Shown here: in pieces, positions 7,836 to 15,986 of the stretch
Position numbering within the stretch: position 1 is the stretch's first letter
Layout of the letters: each line of letters begins with the position of its first letter
Source of the DNA: JBAPRR01 sp049281195
GTDB taxonomy: Bacteria > Actinomycetota > Acidimicrobiia > Acidimicrobiales > CAVXTF01
Reading direction: 5' to 3'
Length of the DNA stretch: 24,539 bases
Assembly (NCBI GenBank): GCA_049281195.1
Contig: JBAPRR010000273.1
Location: 1-24,539, forward strand
The notes under the pieces: model-generated
Told to the model about the DNA's origin: nothing
Database searches by the model: none
What the model saw: only the letters and a program-made list of their open reading frames with translations
Program-made: the position numbers and the translations under genes

Positions 7836-8162
7836 CTACTGGGCCGGGGAGAAATCGGTCGGAGCCAAAATTCGGCTTTCGATGTACCTGACGATGGGAC
7901 CGCCTGCCTCGGACGCGGCTTTCACCTTTAGCCAGTCTGGGTCCGCCCCGAATGATGCCCACGACGTTTCTCTGGCCCCCAGGTTTTCATGGCTGACGAT
8001 GTACACGAGCTGGTCGGTTCGCCCGCCGATCACGTTCGTCCAATATCCGACGTTCTTCATGCCGTGCTTCTCCAGCAGGCCACAGGTGTGGTCCCTGAAG
8101 CGGGCTTTGAGGGCCTCCATCCGCTCGGGATAGACCGTGTAGACACGCAATTCGTAGATCAT
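7836..8162 (-). CDS. NIPSNAP-family protein
   Basis: A 108-residue ferredoxin-like alpha/beta-barrel protein. The N-terminus MIYELRVYTVYPERMEALKARF, the middle GYWTNVIGG and LVYIVSHENL, and the WASFGADPDWLKVKAASE segment are typical of NIPSNAP domains. Bacterial members often sit among oxidoreductase and acyl-CoA genes, but their biochemical role is poorly defined. ATG 8162 has a well-spaced GGAGGA (plus 8164-8169). It is divergent from the LLM gene at 8213 with a 50-base gap that must hold both promoters, and convergent with the VOC gene. A small-molecule binding or isomerase role would fit; this is inference. Confidence 0.85.
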   Translation of the reverse strand: MIYELRVYTVYPERMEALKARFRDHTCGLLEKHGMKNVGYWTNVIGGRTDQLVYIVSHENLGARETSWASFGADPDWLKVKAASEAGGPIVRYIESRILAPTDFSPAQ

Positions 8163-8212
8163 CGTTCCTCCATTGATGGTGCAGCGAGATTCGAGCGGGA
8201 GACAGTTGGCGA

Positions 8213-9121
8213 ATGGCAGACACGCAGTTTCATCTCTTCCTTCCGCAGATGCGAATGAGCATCGAGACGCTCGTGGAGAAGACCACGGCAGCCGAGGAGA
8301 GCGGTTTCGAGGGCATGGCCCTCATGGATCATCTCGCTCCGCCGGGAGCCGAGAACCACGACATGTGGGAGTCGGTGACCACGGCGACATGGCTCCTCGC
8401 CCACACCCGTCATATCAAGCTCGGCCATCTGGTCCTGTGCGACTCGCTTCGCCACCCGGCCGTACTGGCACGACAGGCCGTCACCCTTGATCATGCTTCC
8501 GGCGGAAGGTTCGAGCTCGGGATCGGGTGGGGATCGGTCCCATCCGAGCTGACCACGTTCGGCGTCGGATCCACGGATGCCGGGTACCGCGTTGACCGCC
8601 TGGAGGAGACTCTCGACGTCCTACTTGCGCTTTGGAGCGGAGAACCGGTCGACTACGACGGTCGACACTTCAAGTTGTCCGGTGCGCAGCAGCGGCCGAC
8701 CCCCACCGGCCGCATTCCCGTGACAATCGGCGGCGTGGGTCCTCGCACTCTCCAACTGGTGGCGAAATACGCGGATTGGTGGAACGTTCCCGTCCACAGG
8801 CTCGACAAGCTCGACGAGCTGAGACCGCGGACCGGTAGTGCGCGGATCTCGACTCAGCACATGGTTACCTTCATCGGCAACGAGTCGGAGCGCAGCGCCC
8901 TTACCGAAACGGCGCAACGCCGGTTCGGCGGAAGCTCGCTCGAAAAGGGGATGCTCATCGGGAACGCCGCGGAACTGACCGATACGTTCGCTGCGCTGCA
9001 CGAACGGGGAATCGAACGGTTCTACGTGTGGTTCAGCGACTTCGCCACCGTGGCCACCATCGAGAAGTTCGGGCACGACGTCATAGGGTCCTTCACCACG
9101 AAGACCTCGGACAGTTTCTGA
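8213..9121 (+). CDS. LLM-class flavin/F420-dependent oxidoreductase
   Basis: A 302-residue luciferase-like protein. Family landmarks are FHLFLPQ at the N-terminus, the GFEGMALMDHL strand, KLGHLVLCDSLRHPAVLARQAVTLDHASGGRFELGIGWG (about 66-104), the DYDGRHFKLSGA loop with PTPTGRIPVTIGG (around 144-169), and a C-terminal AALHERGIERFYVWF helix-strand. The RHPAVLARQ...DHASGGRFELGIG pattern is common in F420-using members of actinobacteria, but cofactor use is inferred. ATG 8213 keeps the full first strand; a GGGAGA lies 10 bases upstream, rather far. The acyl-CoA synthetase starts 3 bases after its stop, so the two are co-transcribed. Confidence 0.9.
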   Translation: MADTQFHLFLPQMRMSIETLVEKTTAAEESGFEGMALMDHLAPPGAENHDMWESVTTATWLLAHTRHIKLGHLVLCDSLRHPAVLARQAVTLDHASGGRFELGIGWGSVPSELTTFGVGSTDAGYRVDRLEETLDVLLALWSGEPVDYDGRHFKLSGAQQRPTPTGRIPVTIGGVGPRTLQLVAKYADWWNVPVHRLDKLDELRPRTGSARISTQHMVTFIGNESERSALTETAQRRFGGSSLEKGMLIGNAAELTDTFAALHERGIERFYVWFSDFATVATIEKFGHDVIGSFTTKTSDSF

Positions 9122-9124
9122 ACG

Positions 9125-10813
9125 GTGATACCCGGCCAGTTCGACGACCCCGCGCTAAGGACCCTCGGCCGGATCCTCAGAATCCAGGCCGAGCAGAAGC
9201 CGGACGTGCCATTCGTCAAATGCGACGAAGGATCGTTCACCTACTCCGAAGCCGACGACACCGCCGACCGGATCGCAATGGGACTTTCACAACTCGGTGT
9301 GACGCGTGGAGACAACGTGGCGATCCTTGCCGGCAACAGGCCCGATCTCGTTCCCCTCGTATTCGGCATCAATCGTCTCGGTGCCGTGTGGGTGCCGACC
9401 GACACTGCGTTCAGGGGAACCTGGCTCGAACGGTCGCTTCAGGATGGAAAGGCCCGGGTCCTTTGCGTTGACGCCGGATTCCTTCCCGAGCTCGAAGGAA
9501 TCATCGCCAACACTTCGATCGAGCATGTGGTCGTGATGGGGGATCCGGATTCGAACTTCTCTGACCGCATGAACGTCCATCCATTCGCGGAGATCGCGTT
9601 TGCCAGTCCGCTCCGGACCGACCTTGACATCCACTACGGAGAGACCTCCGCGATTTTGTGGACCTCGGGTACCACCGGGCGACCCAAGGGCGTGATGCAG
9701 AGTCACAACGCCTGGGTGCGAGCATCTCTGACCGGAGCATCTTCAGCGCGCACCGGCGACGACGACGTTCTGTACTGCTGCCTTCCCATGCACAATTCGG
9801 CGGCCTGGATAAGCGTGGTCTTCAGGGCTCTGGTGGCGGGGGTTCCATTCGGCCTCGACCGGTCGTTCTCGGTGAGCACCTTCTGGGACAGGACGCGACA
9901 TTTCGGCGCGACGCAGGCGTTCACCCTCGGCGTCATGCACATGTTCCTGTGGAACGCACCCCCCACCGAAGCAGATGCAGACAATCCGGTCCGCTGCATG
10001 GGGGCCATTCCCATGCCCGATCGGCTGATGGAGCCTTTCAAAAAGCGCTTCGGTATCGACATCATCCAACAGGGATACGGGCAGAGCGAAGTGATGGGGC
10101 TGATATCGCGGATAGACGACGACGCGCACAACTGGAATCCCGGCACTGCCGGATCCCCGCTTCCGGGAATCGAGGTCCGGCTCTTCGACTCCGAGGACCG
10201 TGAGGTGCCTGTAGGTGATGTCGGCGAGTTCTGCGTGAGACCGACCGAGCCCTTCGTGTTGTTCAACGGCTACTTCGCAGATCCCGAGGCGACCCTCGCC
10301 GCCACCCGAAATCTCTGGTACCACACCGGTGATCTCGGACACGTGGACGAAGACGGGCAGTTCTACTTCGTGGACCGGTTGCGGGATCTCATTCGCTTCA
10401 AGGGAAGAAGCGTCTCCTCGCTGGCAGTGGAGGAAACGGTTCGCTCTCATCCCGATGTGGCGCAGGTGGCCGCATTCGGGATCCCATCTGATGAGCTCGA
10501 ATCCGAGGCAGAGATAATGGTCGCCGTCGTGCGCAAGCCGGGGAGTGCACTCGACGCTCGAGAACTGGCTACCTACATCGCAGAGAACGCGCCCTACTTC
10601 CTGGTGCCGAGGTACATCGACTTCCTCGATGAGCTTCCCCAGACACCGACCGGAAAGGTTCAGAAGTTCCTTCTCAAACAAGCGGGCAGGGCGCCGAACA
10701 CCTGGGACGCACGCCAGGAGGGATTCGATCCCCGGCGGGGTGTCACTCCCCTCAAGGAGCCGGAAGAGGCAGCGGACCGAGACGAACGTCGTTCACTTCG
10801 GCGAACTTTGTGA
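9125..10813 (+). CDS. Acyl-CoA synthetase / AMP-dependent ligase (ANL superfamily)
   Basis: A 562-residue adenylate-forming enzyme that should activate a carboxylic acid to its CoA thioester through an acyl-AMP. Core motifs are in order: P-loop WTSGTTGRPKG (179-189), QGYGQSE (316-322, in place of the usual YGxTE), YHTGDLG (399-405), DRLRDLIRFKG (418-428) hinge region, and the C-terminal TPTGKVQK (508-515) whose Lys511 is the expected adenylation lysine. The start is GTG 9125, three bases after the LLM stop, with no obvious Shine-Dalgarno, so it probably relies on coupling. A hydrophilic tail of about 40 residues follows the catalytic lysine region, and its last 62 bases overlap the convergent gene ending at 10752. 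Substrate is likely a medium-chain, cyclic or aromatic acid from the neighbouring pathway. Confidence 0.93.
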   Translation: MIPGQFDDPALRTLGRILRIQAEQKPDVPFVKCDEGSFTYSEADDTADRIAMGLSQLGVTRGDNVAILAGNRPDLVPLVFGINRLGAVWVPTDTAFRGTWLERSLQDGKARVLCVDAGFLPELEGIIANTSIEHVVVMGDPDSNFSDRMNVHPFAEIAFASPLRTDLDIHYGETSAILWTSGTTGRPKGVMQSHNAWVRASLTGASSARTGDDDVLYCCLPMHNSAAWISVVFRALVAGVPFGLDRSFSVSTFWDRTRHFGATQAFTLGVMHMFLWNAPPTEADADNPVRCMGAIPMPDRLMEPFKKRFGIDIIQQGYGQSEVMGLISRIDDDAHNWNPGTAGSPLPGIEVRLFDSEDREVPVGDVGEFCVRPTEPFVLFNGYFADPEATLAATRNLWYHTGDLGHVDEDGQFYFVDRLRDLIRFKGRSVSSLAVEETVRSHPDVAQVAAFGIPSDELESEAEIMVAVVRKPGSALDARELATYIAENAPYFLVPRYIDFLDELPQTPTGKVQKFLLKQAGRAPNTWDARQEGFDPRRGVTPLKEPEEAADRDERRSLRRTL

Positions 10814-11294
10814 CCTCACTGAACTTGGTGGTGCTTCCATCAAGGGTCACCCGAAAGGTCTCGTGCATCCACAAGATGAAGCCGTCTCTTATCCGCACCT
10901 CTACAGCCGCGGTGCCGGCGTTGGCGTGTTGACCAGGCCAGGGCATCCAAAGCTGCCCAGCGCTGATCACACGGATGCTGTCTTGTGGACTCAAGAAATA
11001 GGTCCCGCCCTTGTCGGTGACGTTCGAAGCATCTTCGAGCGCAAGCATCTGCGATAGGAACATGTTCGGGATCTGACCGGTCACCGTTTCTACGATCAAG
11101 CCGGACATCCCTGACAATACGGATGCTTCTACAGTCGCTTCGCAGTTCGATGCCGCAGCCACGTCGGCAGCAGCCAGTTGCAGTTTGGTGAGATGAACGT
11201 TCGAGGCGGACGCTTGCGACCACGAGCCGAACGCCACGGTGAGAGTCGCCAGGACGGCCAAGCTCGACAGACTCAGAGCACGACCGGCGACCAT
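10752..11294 (-). CDS. Secreted protein of unknown function
   Basis: A 180-residue protein I do not recognise. The N-terminus is a clear Sec signal peptide: a short n-region (MVAGRA), a hydrophobic core to about residue 23 and a likely cleavage after ASA (28-30). The mature part is about 150 residues, has one cysteine (GEATVE-type context, SNCEATVE), no transmembrane segment and no motif I can name. It lies 31 bases downstream of the response regulator, same strand, so it may be the last gene of the kinase-regulator transcript. Its 3' end overlaps the acyl-CoA synthetase by 62 bases. The signal peptide supports it being real; the start ATG lacks a strong ribosome binding site. Confidence 0.7.
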   Translation of the reverse strand: MVAGRALSLSSLAVLATLTVAFGSWSQASASNVHLTKLQLAAADVAAASNCEATVEASVLSGMSGLIVETVTGQIPNMFLSQMLALEDASNVTDKGGTYFLSPQDSIRVISAGQLWMPWPGQHANAGTAAVEVRIRDGFILWMHETFRVTLDGSTTKFSEVTKFAEVNDVRLGPLPLPAP

Positions 11295-11325
11295 GGGCGC
11301 TCAGTTTCGCAGAAGCTGATCTCGC

Positions 11326-12036
11326 TCAGATGAGCTTGCGCTCGGTGGCCCATCTGGTCAGCTGGTGTCGCGTAGACAGCTGAAGCTTGCGCAGCACCGA
11401 AGAGACATGGGTCTCGACGGTTTTGATCGAGATCGACAACTCTCTCGCCGTCTCTTTGTACGTGTATCCCCGGGCAATGAGGCGCATCACCTCACGCTCG
11501 CGGTTGGTGAGCTGGTCGAGCTCCGGATCGAGTGACAGCCCCTGGCCTGCTCCATCCGGCATCGAACTGAACGCGTCGAGAACGAAACCGGCGAGCCGGG
11601 GTGAGAACACGGCGTCACCGCCTGCGACGCGCAGCACCGCGGCGACCAGTTCCGGCCCGGAGATCGTCTTGGTCACGTAGCCCCTCGCCCCGGCTCTGAT
11701 CACGGCGATGACGTCTTCCGGCGCGTCGGATACCGACAGTGCCAGGAACCGGACGTCGGGATGTTCAGCCTTCACGGCCTGGACCACCGCTTGTCCTCCC
11801 CCACCGGGCAGGTGGACGTCGAGGAGAACGACGTCGGGTTCGCGCTCGGAGATCAATTCGATGGCCGGCGCCACGTCGTCGGCCTCCCCCACGATGTCGA
11901 CACTGTCTCCCAGCTCGTTCTTGACCCCGGCACGGAAGAGCTCATGATCGTCGACCAGAAATACCCGGGGCTTTCCTCCACTTGGCGTACCTCCACCCGG
12001 GGACCCGGTCCCCGAGCCGACCGGCTCCTCGCTCAT
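11326..12036 (-). CDS. LuxR/NarL-type response regulator
   Basis: A 236-residue two-component regulator. After a glycine/serine-rich N-terminal extension of about 22 residues comes a receiver domain with acidic pair Asp29-Asp30, phospho-acceptor Asp73 (VVLLDVHLP), Ser101 and Lys123 (YVTKT). The C-terminal LuxR helix-turn-helix spans about 170-236 (LTNREREVMRLIARGY, then SIKTVETHVSSVLRKLQL). The ATG overlaps the kinase stop as ATGA, so the pair is translated together. It is the cognate partner of the PspC-kinase. Likely targets are the divergent PspC and DUF1707 genes and its own operon; this is inference from layout and from related LiaR/MacR-type systems. Confidence 0.95.
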   Translation of the reverse strand: MSEEPVGSGTGSPGGGTPSGGKPRVFLVDDHELFRAGVKNELGDSVDIVGEADDVAPAIELISEREPDVVLLDVHLPGGGGQAVVQAVKAEHPDVRFLALSVSDAPEDVIAVIRAGARGYVTKTISGPELVAAVLRVAGGDAVFSPRLAGFVLDAFSSMPDGAGQGLSLDPELDQLTNREREVMRLIARGYTYKETARELSISIKTVETHVSSVLRKLQLSTRHQLTRWATERKLI

Positions 12037-13538
12037 CCGGCAACCCTCCGCAACCGGCGTGCGCCACCGCGAGGCATCTTCAACGCCACGTCGGTGCCTT
12101 CACCGGGAGAGCTCTTGACCTCGGCGGTACCACCATGACGGTTCATACGACCGTGAACGGACTCCGATACTCCCTTGCGATCTGACGGAACCTTCATAGG
12201 GTCGAAGCCCTTTCCGCGATCTCTGACGAACACCGACACCTCGCCGGGCTCTACTTCCGCATAGATAGACACGGCAGGGGCCCCCGACCATTTGGCCGAA
12301 TTGACCGTGGCCTCCCTTGCCGCCGCTATCAATTCGCGCAGATTGTCGTCGAGGTCGCAATCGCCGACCGCGACGATCTCCACCGAGATTTCGTGCGCAG
12401 CTTCCACCTCGCGCTGTATCCGCTGCACGGCGGCGTTGACGGTCAGGTCCTCGCTCTGATGAGGCCCGGGGACTTCCCCGTTGAACAACCATGAGCGCAG
12501 TTCGCGCTCCTGTGCTCGCGCCAGCTGCGCGACCTGCTGCGGGTTGTCCGCCCTTCTTTGGATGAGTGCGAGCGTCTGCAGCACCGAGTCGTGCACCCGC
12601 GTGGCCATGTTCGCCCTTTCCTCGGCGAGCATCCTGGCCTGGCGCTCCACGACGAGATCGCGGGCGACGCCGAGCCACCAGGGTCCGAACACGACGACGA
12701 ATGCGGCGATCATCAGGAACACGCCGCCGATCGAGCGAAGGTACAGGTGGGTCGGATGCCCGATCAGAAGAAGGCACAGACCTCCGGCAAGCAGGACCAC
12801 TCCTACGAGCGCGCGTGCGGACAGCCGACTCCATGACCTGCCCTCTGGAACGACCGCCTGGATAACGGGCCTGCCCAATCGTTCGAGGACCAGCTTTTCG
12901 TCGTCAGGGGCGTTCCGCCACAACAAGATGAGACCGGCGGCGGCGACAAATGCCGGCCCTGCAACAGAGTCGATCCATCCCACGCCGATCACAGAACCGA
13001 TCAAAAGGACGACGACCAGCGCCGGGACAAAGGCGAGTGCCAGCGTCATTCCGCGTCGGTCCTCGAGAGCGCGCTGGGCGATGTTCGTCTTTTCGCCCTC
13101 CACGGGGATGAACAGCCAACCGAGGATGTACGCCGCCACGCCCGTACCGCTTGCCAGTCCGAACAACACCAGGGCGACGCGGATGATCGTGACGTCTATT
13201 CCGAAACGGTTGGAGAGCCCCTGCGCGATGCCGGCGATCATCTTCCCGTCTTGGGCACGACGGATCGGGCCGTGCTGGCGTGGTCCGCGTCTGTGCCCGT
13301 GATGACTGAACGGTCTGCCTGGTCCCCAGTCTCCCCACCGCCAGTCGACATCGGACACACCGGTCGAACCGGTTCCCGTCGAAGTGCCCCGCTCACCAGA
13401 GGCTGGAACATCCGACGGCTCGTCGCTCGGGGTCCCGGTCGTCGCCCCCGTGGCACTGGATGAACTGGATGAAGACGCGGGGGGACATGCCCCCCATTGG
13501 CGGGTGAACCAGGGTGGCCAGGACTCGGAGTCCCCCAT
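12033..13538 (-). CDS. PspC-domain membrane sensor histidine kinase
   Basis: A 501-residue membrane kinase. The first 90 residues are low-complexity and hydrophilic (a seven-serine run at 22-28, Gly/Thr/Ser-rich, then His/Arg-rich). A PspC domain follows at about 94-146 (DGKMIAGIAQGLSNRFGID, then YILGWLFIP). Further hydrophobic segments lie near 165-187, 190-207, 241-262 and 267-290. The dimerisation/phospho-acceptor helix has RVHDSVLQTL with His316 as phosphorylation site, as in NarL-partner kinases. The ATPase domain has the N box at Asn413 (REATVNSAKWS), the G1 box DRGKGFD (440-446) and GEGT (479-482). The fused PspC domain suggests sensing of membrane stress. It pairs with the downstream regulator and diverges from the PspC gene at 13724. 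Confidence 0.93.
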   Translation of the reverse strand: MGDSESWPPWFTRQWGACPPASSSSSSSATGATTGTPSDEPSDVPASGERGTSTGTGSTGVSDVDWRWGDWGPGRPFSHHGHRRGPRQHGPIRRAQDGKMIAGIAQGLSNRFGIDVTIIRVALVLFGLASGTGVAAYILGWLFIPVEGEKTNIAQRALEDRRGMTLALAFVPALVVVLLIGSVIGVGWIDSVAGPAFVAAAGLILLWRNAPDDEKLVLERLGRPVIQAVVPEGRSWSRLSARALVGVVLLAGGLCLLLIGHPTHLYLRSIGGVFLMIAAFVVVFGPWWLGVARDLVVERQARMLAEERANMATRVHDSVLQTLALIQRRADNPQQVAQLARAQERELRSWLFNGEVPGPHQSEDLTVNAAVQRIQREVEAAHEISVEIVAVGDCDLDDNLRELIAAAREATVNSAKWSGAPAVSIYAEVEPGEVSVFVRDRGKGFDPMKVPSDRKGVSESVHGRMNRHGGTAEVKSSPGEGTDVALKMPRGGARRLRRVAG

Positions 13539-13628
13539 CCAGTAGTTCCTGTGGCGATTTCGGATGTCGTGACCCCTTGCTCGATCGCTCGACTCATTGA
13601 TGATCGCGCCGTGACAGGGAGCGGACCA

Positions 13629-13644
13629 TCAGGGTGTCCCCTGA
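13629..13644. promoter_or_regulatory. Inverted repeat TCAGGG-N4-CCCTGA in the kinase/PspC divergent region
   Basis: Perfect 6-base arms (13629-13634 and 13639-13644) flank TGTC. The site sits midway in the 185-base gap between the divergent kinase and PspC genes, where an autoregulatory response-regulator site is expected. A second short palindromic CCCTAAGGG lies at 13658-13666. Nothing else distinctive was seen in 13539-13723. Function is inferred. Confidence 0.4.
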
Positions 13645-13723
13645 GTGACTGGACGGCCCCTAAGGGTCCTACCAGGGCGGATCCCGATTTCAACCTCAAT
13701 CGTAAAGGCGCATCATCGATGTC

Positions 13724-14032
13724 ATGGACACCAACTCCGAAAACACGCAAACACCCGACTTCCACCACGTAGCGATGCGCCGGCCGCACGAGACCGGAAT
13801 GCTGACCGGAACCGCCGCCGGCCTGGCCGAGTACCTATCGATCGACCCCACCATCGTCCGAGTCGGATTCGTCGCCCTCACGTTGCTCGGCGGCCTGGGC
13901 GTCCCGCTCTACCTGGCCAGCTGGCTGCTCATCCCCGAAGAGGGCACCGACGTGTCCATCGCCAACGACCTCATCGACCGAAGCCGCTATCACGGGCCAC
14001 ACGCTCCGCACGGGGTTCCGCACGGAGCCTGA
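13724..14032 (+). CDS. Small PspC-domain membrane protein
   Basis: A 102-residue stand-alone PspC protein. MRRPHETGMLTGTAAGLAEYLSIDPTIVRVGFVALTLLGGLGVPLYLASWLLIPEE (about 18-73) covers the whole domain: an amphipathic G-x-x-x-GLA-x-YL helix, then a transmembrane hairpin-like hydrophobic stretch. The same motif is in the neighbouring kinase, whose DGKMIAGIAQGLSNRFGID matches in position. A short His/Pro-rich tail follows. PspC proteins act in membrane-stress responses; here it may modulate the kinase. ATG 13724 has only a weak upstream AAAGG. It lies 42 bases before the DUF1707 gene. Confidence 0.85.
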   Translation: MDTNSENTQTPDFHHVAMRRPHETGMLTGTAAGLAEYLSIDPTIVRVGFVALTLLGGLGVPLYLASWLLIPEEGTDVSIANDLIDRSRYHGPHAPHGVPHGA

Positions 14033-14074
14033 TCCCCAGGCCACGGACACATCCACAACGACACAGGAGCAAAA

Positions 14075-14557
14075 ATGGATTCCGAGTACGGACCCCCGCG
14101 TCCCAACTGGTCGACCTGGAGCTGGTACGGACCGCCGCGCCGTTTTGGCCCGGGTCCTGACCCGAGCGTGCGGGTCGGCGACACCGAACGTTCCCAGATG
14201 TCAGACCTCCTCTCCAAGCACTACGCGGAAGGACGGTTGGACGAGTCAGAATTCCGTCAGCGCCTCGACAAGGCCATGGGTGCGAAGACCCGCCGCGATC
14301 TGAACGGTCTGCTGGCCGACCTGCCGCCGCTCGTTCCCGAGGCTTCGCACCAGCACCGCAGGCCCGGGCTCACGAGACGGGTGATCTGGGGGATGACGGT
14401 CTTCACCTTCGTCTTCTTCGCCATAGCGATCGCGTCGGCGTTCGCCACGCCACACATCCCGTGGGTGCTGTTCGTGGTGGTGTTCTTCGTTCTGATGGCC
14501 AGGGGCGGTCGCTGGCACCATCACCATCATCATGCGCCCGCATCGAGCGACTACTGA
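14075..14557 (+). CDS. DUF1707 (SHOCT-like) domain membrane protein
   Basis: A 160-residue protein. After a Pro/Trp-rich N-terminus comes a DUF1707 domain at about 31-85: RVGDTERSQMSDLLSKHYAE, then GRLDESEFRQRLDKAMGAKTRRDLNGLLADLP. Two hydrophobic segments follow (about 103-124 and 129-142). The end carries six consecutive histidines (148-153), then APASSDY. DUF1707 proteins are typical of actinobacteria and often accompany PspC and envelope-stress genes; their molecular role is not established. ATG 14075 is preceded by CAGGAG at good spacing. It is probably co-transcribed with the PspC gene and under the same two-component system. Confidence 0.87.
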   Translation: MDSEYGPPRPNWSTWSWYGPPRRFGPGPDPSVRVGDTERSQMSDLLSKHYAEGRLDESEFRQRLDKAMGAKTRRDLNGLLADLPPLVPEASHQHRRPGLTRRVIWGMTVFTFVFFAIAIASAFATPHIPWVLFVVVFFVLMARGGRWHHHHHHAPASSDY

Positions 14558-14590
14558 GTGATCACCGAACGGCCATCCCGTATCCGGCGA

Positions 14591-15967
14591 TCACGCGAAA
14601 GCCGGAAGCCACGCCGACATCTGCTCGAGCATCTCGTCTCTCATGGCGACGACATACTCGAGGGGCAGCGATCCACACACGGGGTCGATGAGCATCGCCT
14701 GGAGCAGGGTGCGTCCGTCTCCGGTGAGCGCGGCCTCGACGGTCATTTCCTGCGAGGCGACGACCCGGCGCAAAAGGTCGGCCGCGGCACCGGCGGAAGC
14801 GACGTCGCGCGGCCTGACGGTTCCGTCCTCGGTACGGCCGATGCACTCGACGACCACGCCGTCAGGAAGGTCGGTGACCTGTCCTTCATTGGGCAGGTTC
14901 ATCGGAAAAGAGGCGGACTTACCGGTAATCAGGGCATCGAGAATTGGCGCCACCAATTCCCCGGAGATCAGCCACTCGGGGATCTCCTCGCCTTTTTCTA
15001 ATTGAGCGGCCCACTCGTCGTCGTCGGACTTGTCCTTTCTGTGGCCCTCGATGCCGTAGTGATGCACTCCCCAGTCCCGGCCGAAGTCAGAGGCAGCAGT
15101 CACGAACCAGGGGAAGAACTCGGCCACATGGGTATCGGCGGATCCCGGTAGCACGCCGAACGTCTTCAGGACCTCGAGCTTCAGCCTGTTGTTGGCGAAG
15201 ACGTCAGCCTTGGTCCACCCGCGGCTGGGGTCGAGCTTGTGCCAGTGCGACTGGGGTGGCGGATCCATCCACATGGGCTGGCCCTCGAGCGGTGAGGGGT
15301 CCTCGATCAACTTGCCCAGGAGCTCGAAGCCGTCCTCGCTTCCGATCTTCAGGCTGGTGACGAGTGGAAGGTGATTGACGCCGGCCACGATGGGATCGAT
15401 CTCGTGCATCGGAGCGTCGAACACCAGGCTCAACCAGAACTGCAGACCCACCAGCTCGTTGCACAGCCCCACCGTCTTGACCGCGGTCTCCTTGGTGACC
15501 GCGCGGCACAAGGCGGTAAGCGGATTACTCACGTTCATCATGAGTGCGTCGGGCGCGGTTCTTTCGACCTCACGCGCGATGTCGAGGAGCACCGGAATAC
15601 TCCGCAGCGACCGGAAGATCCCTCCGGGCCCGACCGAGTCCCCTACCGGCTGGCGCACGCCATAGCGGGCGGGGATCTCGAGATCGTGAGCCATGGTGTC
15701 AAATCCGCCCACCGAAAACGCTGCTATCACGAACTCCGCCCCATTGAGCGCCTGGGCCAGATCGGTTGTGGCGGTGACCTCCAGACCTATGCCTCTGGAT
15801 GCGGCGATGTTCTCGCCCACACGGCACATGGGAGGAAGCGACTCCGCGTTCAGGTCGTGAAGGACGACCTTCGCATCCTTGAGGTGATCGCTTCCGGCGA
15901 AATCCGCCAGCAGGTTCGGCGTCCAATGAGTGCTTCCGCCACCGACAATCGTGATCCTCGCGGTCAA
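14591..15967 (-). CDS. Glycoside hydrolase family 4 (NAD- and Mn-dependent glycosidase)
   Basis: A 458-residue GH4 enzyme, a family that cleaves glycosides by NAD-dependent oxidation and elimination. Visible are the Rossmann start ITIVGGGSTHWTP (5-17), Asp38 for the adenosine ribose (LHDLN), the family stretch GVRQPVGDSVGPGGIFRSLR (103-122), NVSNPL (145-150), and the metal-site pair Cys169 (GLCNE) and His199 (GVNHL). GH4 includes alpha-galactosidase, alpha-glucosidase, 6-phospho-glycosidase and glucuronidase activities; I cannot assign the sugar, and no PTS gene is present to suggest a phosphorylated substrate. The start is TTG at 15967, supported by GAGGAGG five bases upstream. Divergent from the P450 with an operator-like palindrome between them. 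Confidence 0.9.
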   Translation of the reverse strand: MTARITIVGGGSTHWTPNLLADFAGSDHLKDAKVVLHDLNAESLPPMCRVGENIAASRGIGLEVTATTDLAQALNGAEFVIAAFSVGGFDTMAHDLEIPARYGVRQPVGDSVGPGGIFRSLRSIPVLLDIAREVERTAPDALMMNVSNPLTALCRAVTKETAVKTVGLCNELVGLQFWLSLVFDAPMHEIDPIVAGVNHLPLVTSLKIGSEDGFELLGKLIEDPSPLEGQPMWMDPPPQSHWHKLDPSRGWTKADVFANNRLKLEVLKTFGVLPGSADTHVAEFFPWFVTAASDFGRDWGVHHYGIEGHRKDKSDDDEWAAQLEKGEEIPEWLISGELVAPILDALITGKSASFPMNLPNEGQVTDLPDGVVVECIGRTEDGTVRPRDVASAGAAADLLRRVVASQEMTVEAALTGDGRTLLQAMLIDPVCGSLPLEYVVAMRDEMLEQMSAWLPAFA

Positions 15968-15972
15968 CTCCG

Positions 15973-15979
15973 CCTCCTC
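15973..15979 (-). promoter_or_regulatory. Ribosome binding site fixing the TTG start of the GH4 gene
   Basis: GAGGAGG on the minus strand lies 5 bases before TTG at 15967. No ATG or GTG is available at comparable spacing, and TTG places the Rossmann glycine motif at the expected distance from the N-terminus. Confidence 0.7.
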
Positions 15980-15986
15980 TGGGGGC

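Noticed and set aside
9743..10681. Minus-strand open frame of 312 codons inside the acyl-CoA synthetase
   Set aside because: Shadow of an ANL gene whose full motif set is on the plus strand; no domain seen in the antisense product.
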